A DNA stretch of 7,113 bases from JBFFXF01 sp041569895 (lineage in GTDB: Bacteria; Planctomycetota; UBA8108; JACQVS01). The stretch covers positions 1-7,113 of the forward strand of contig JBFFXF010000338.1 in NCBI GenBank assembly GCA_041569895.1, given 5' to 3'. Below, piece by piece: positions 5,531 to 7,113 of the stretch (within the stretch, counting starts at the first letter, position 1; every line of letters begins with the position of its first letter). A program made the translations under genes and the position numbers. The notes under the pieces are model-generated. The model saw only the letters and a list, made by a program, of their open reading frames with translations, was not told the DNA's origin and searched no databases.

Positions 5531-5535
5531 AGGAG
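5531..5535 (+). promoter_or_regulatory. Ribosome-binding site that fixes the dockerin gene start
   Basis: AGGAG sits 6 bases before the ATG at 5542. It selects this start over the GTG at 5338 in the same frame, whose extra 68 residues lack any domain and would bury the signal peptide. Confidence 0.85.
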
Positions 5536-5541
5536 AGATAC

Positions 5542-6975
5542 ATGAAAAGGTTTCTCTGCAGCGTGATCACGGTGGCCCTGATCGGCCTCGCGGCCCGGAC
5601 GCCGCTCGGCGCCCAGGAGCCGAGGGACTTCTGTGCTCCCGCCAACTGTCCGCCCGGCCAGGACTGTTGCTCGGAAGACCTCCTCGAGGTCAAGTTCGCC
5701 AACGGGTCGTCGACCCTCGAGCAGGAGTCGGGCGACTTCACGGCCACCGTGGCCATCGATGTCAAGAGCGACGGCATCCAGGGCTTCTCCTACGCCATCA
5801 AGCACGACAAGAGCATCTTGACGATCAACGGCACGTCGACCGACAACTCGAACGCTCTCATCAGGAACGCCAACTTCAACGTTCACGCCAAGGCCTTCGG
5901 GTGCACGAACAACCGCGTCGACTGCCCGCAGCGGGAGCGCACCGACCCCGACCGCGGCCTCGGGCACGCGGTGGTGCTCTCGTTCACCATGCCGGTCGTG
6001 CTCCCCGTCCAGGATGACATCGTCCTGCTCACCGCGACCTACACCGTCTCGGGCAACCTGCCCGAGGAAGGCACCAAGATCGAGTGGGCCGACGGCGAGC
6101 TGGCGACCGCCTCCGGCGGCCCCGACGTCAGCCTCAACCTGACCGTGGCCGGCGAGACGCGCGTCCCGAATCAGGTCACCGACGGGCTCGTCGTCGGCGG
6201 ACCGCCGCCGCCGGAGTGCGCCGAGTACGGCTTCTACTTCGGCGACGCCGCGACGACGGACAATCTCGCCATCGGGGCCGCCGAGACCGGCTTCCTGGTC
6301 AGCATGCGGAACGTCAAGAACGCCGCGGCGTTCGAGCTCGCCGTCAAGAACGACAGCAACTCGCTCAGCTTCGTCAGCGGTGAGATCGGCGACGGGCCGG
6401 ACAACCTGCGCGAGCTGATCATCACCGACGAGGACGGGCTGTCGAACACCCCGAGCGAGACGAACACGGCGTCCATCGCCGGCGACAACATGATCGGCTC
6501 GGGCGAGCGTGTCGGCGTCACGGTCGACACCGGCGTCCAGGACTTCTTCGTCGTCCAGACGCAGCCGCTCGTCGGCGAGGGCTTCTTCGCCGGCTACGTC
6601 GCCGACCTGACGGCGGCGCAGAACAAGGTCATCCCGGCGACCGGCGCCGGAGACCCCTGCCCGATCAACCAGATCATCCGGATCAACTTCGGAGTGGCCG
6701 AGACTCCGTTCAACCGCGGCGACGTCAACGGGGACGACAGGCACAACGTCACCGACGCGGTGATTATCGTCAAGGACCTCTTCGGCCGGCCGAACCCCGG
6801 CATCGACTGCGCCTCCGCCTACGACACCAACAACGACGACGCCGTCGACATCTCCGACGCCACGTTCCTGCTCGAGTGGATCTTCCGCCGCGGCCCGCGG
6901 CCGCCCGATCCGTTCCGGCAGTGCGCCGTGGAGGAGAACGACGCGCTCGACTGCGCGACGTCGAACTGCCGCTAA
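5542..6975 (+). CDS. Secreted protein with cohesin-like regions and C-terminal dockerin
   Basis: The 477-residue precursor begins with a clear Sec signal peptide (MKR, hydrophobic core about 5-18, likely cleavage after LGA at 22-24). A short Cys-rich stretch follows (C31, C36, C42, C43). Residues about 48-215 and 227-385 are two Thr/Val/Asp-rich beta-type regions reminiscent of cohesin-like beta-sandwiches: the first has FTATVAIDVKSDGIQGFSYAI and then VVLSFTMPV, the second FLVSMRNVKNAAAFELAV. This is a resemblance, not a firm domain call. Residues 388-450 are a type I dockerin with two EF-hand-like calcium loops, D394-x-N396-x-D398...N402...D405 and D428-x-N430-x-D432...D436...D439. Cysteines at 423, 461, 471 and 476 fit the usual planctomycete C-terminal signature. 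In these bacteria such dockerins occur in exported proteins outside cellulosomes; surface attachment or oligomer assembly is an inference. No catalytic motif is seen, so a structural or binding role is likelier than an enzyme. Confidence 0.85.
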   Translation: MKRFLCSVITVALIGLAARTPLGAQEPRDFCAPANCPPGQDCCSEDLLEVKFANGSSTLEQESGDFTATVAIDVKSDGIQGFSYAIKHDKSILTINGTSTDNSNALIRNANFNVHAKAFGCTNNRVDCPQRERTDPDRGLGHAVVLSFTMPVVLPVQDDIVLLTATYTVSGNLPEEGTKIEWADGELATASGGPDVSLNLTVAGETRVPNQVTDGLVVGGPPPPECAEYGFYFGDAATTDNLAIGAAETGFLVSMRNVKNAAAFELAVKNDSNSLSFVSGEIGDGPDNLRELIITDEDGLSNTPSETNTASIAGDNMIGSGERVGVTVDTGVQDFFVVQTQPLVGEGFFAGYVADLTAAQNKVIPATGAGDPCPINQIIRINFGVAETPFNRGDVNGDDRHNVTDAVIIVKDLFGRPNPGIDCASAYDTNNDDAVDISDATFLLEWIFRRGPRPPDPFRQCAVEENDALDCATSNCR

Positions 6976-7004
6976 ATAGCGCGGCGCGATTCTGAGTGGT
7001 GTGG

Positions 7005-7110
7005 CTGGCCGAGCGATTCTTCGTCCTGGCGCGAAGCGAGGCCGAGGCGATACAGCGGAGAGTATCGTCGAGGCCGAGCGACAAAGCCAGGGCGGAGAAG
7101 CGCCGGCCAG
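7005..7110. repeat. Long imperfect inverted repeat with ~33-nt GGCC spacing
   Basis: The arms 7005-7030 and 7086-7110 are inverted copies with a few mismatches (CTGGCC at 7005-7010 with GGCCAG at 7105-7110; CCTGGC at 7025-7030 with GCCAGG at 7086-7091). The centre is a perfect 6-bp stem, CGATAC (7048-7053) and GTATCG (7062-7067), with an 8-base loop. Superimposed on this, GGCC recurs at 7007, 7040, 7072 and 7105, and a 10-bp GGCCGAGCGA is directly repeated at 7007 and 7072. It starts 29 bases after the dockerin stop. It could serve as a bulky transcription end or be a REP/MITE-like element; the window ends too soon to tell. Confidence 0.6.
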
Positions 7111-7113
7111 ACG

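Larger units (their letters stand above)
4928..5541. other. Divergent intergenic region
   Basis: About 610 bases between the minus-strand gene and the dockerin gene. The long open frames here, on both strands, are Arg/Ser/Pro-rich and overlap one another, as expected by chance at this GC content. Signals seen are a hairpin at 4966-4981 near the minus-strand gene, a small hairpin at 5088-5101 (CGTCG, loop TAAA, CGACG), a 13-bp direct repeat at 5072-5084 and 5285-5297, two plus-strand promoter candidates and a leader hairpin at 5354-5376. No small gene with a good ribosome-binding site was found. Confidence 0.55.

Noticed and set aside
5338..5541. GTG start at 5338 extending the dockerin protein by 68 residues
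   Set aside because: The extension has no domain and would place the signal peptide internally; the ATG at 5542 has AGGAG at ideal spacing.
5470..6744. 424-codon open frame on the minus strand opposite the dockerin gene
   Set aside because: The plus strand has a signal peptide, a strong ribosome-binding site and a dockerin. The antisense product is Val/Asp/Arg-rich low-complexity sequence typical of a GC-rich shadow.
5542..6975. Cellulosome component or glycoside hydrolase
   Set aside because: A dockerin alone does not imply a cellulosome in Planctomycetota, and no catalytic carbohydrate-active motif is visible in the protein.
7007..7108. CRISPR or tandem 33-nt array suggested by GGCC spacing
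   Set aside because: Only 7-10 bases are shared between units and the intervening sequences form inverted, not spacer-like, relations.

Overview
The window looks like chromosomal DNA from a high-GC member of the Planctomycetota (PVC superphylum). Two observations support this. A 77-residue basic protein at 2769-3002 matches the small basic protein family I know from Planctomycetes, Verrucomicrobia and Chlamydiae. A secreted protein at 5542-6975 ends in the two-loop dockerin module with a terminal D-x-L-D-C...C signature that is very common in planctomycete secretomes. The assignment is from memory of these families, not from a search.

Layout. 1-1389 (+) is the 3' part of a gene for a membrane protein: a Pro/Ala-rich segment, one membrane helix and a C-terminal SPOR-like domain. 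1390-1831 is intergenic and contains a roughly 183-bp element bounded by inverted AACCACAGAG ends, followed by a likely promoter. 1832-4223 (+) holds three collinear genes: a DUF89/ARMT1-like protein with altered active-site positions, the small basic protein, and a NifS/IscS-type cysteine desulfurase. 4224-4474 is a convergent intergenic gap filled by a compound array of four different 6-7 bp tandem repeats and a strong GC hairpin. 4475-4927 (-) is a 150-residue protein of unknown function with a predicted coiled coil and an Arg-rich tail. 4928-5541 is a divergent intergenic region with two sigma70-like promoter candidates and a leader hairpin. 5542-6975 (+) is the exported dockerin protein. 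6976-7113 carries a long imperfect inverted repeat that runs to the window edge.

The genes do not form an obvious pathway. The three collinear genes look like housekeeping functions (metabolite damage control, a translation- or ribosome-associated small protein, and sulfur mobilisation). The flanking genes are cell-envelope or secreted proteins. I see no defence system, CRISPR array, tRNA, rRNA, integrase or transposase. The points most worth a second look are the substituted metal-site residues in the DUF89 protein, the compound repeat tract, and the two non-coding repeat structures at 1458-1640 and 7005-7110.
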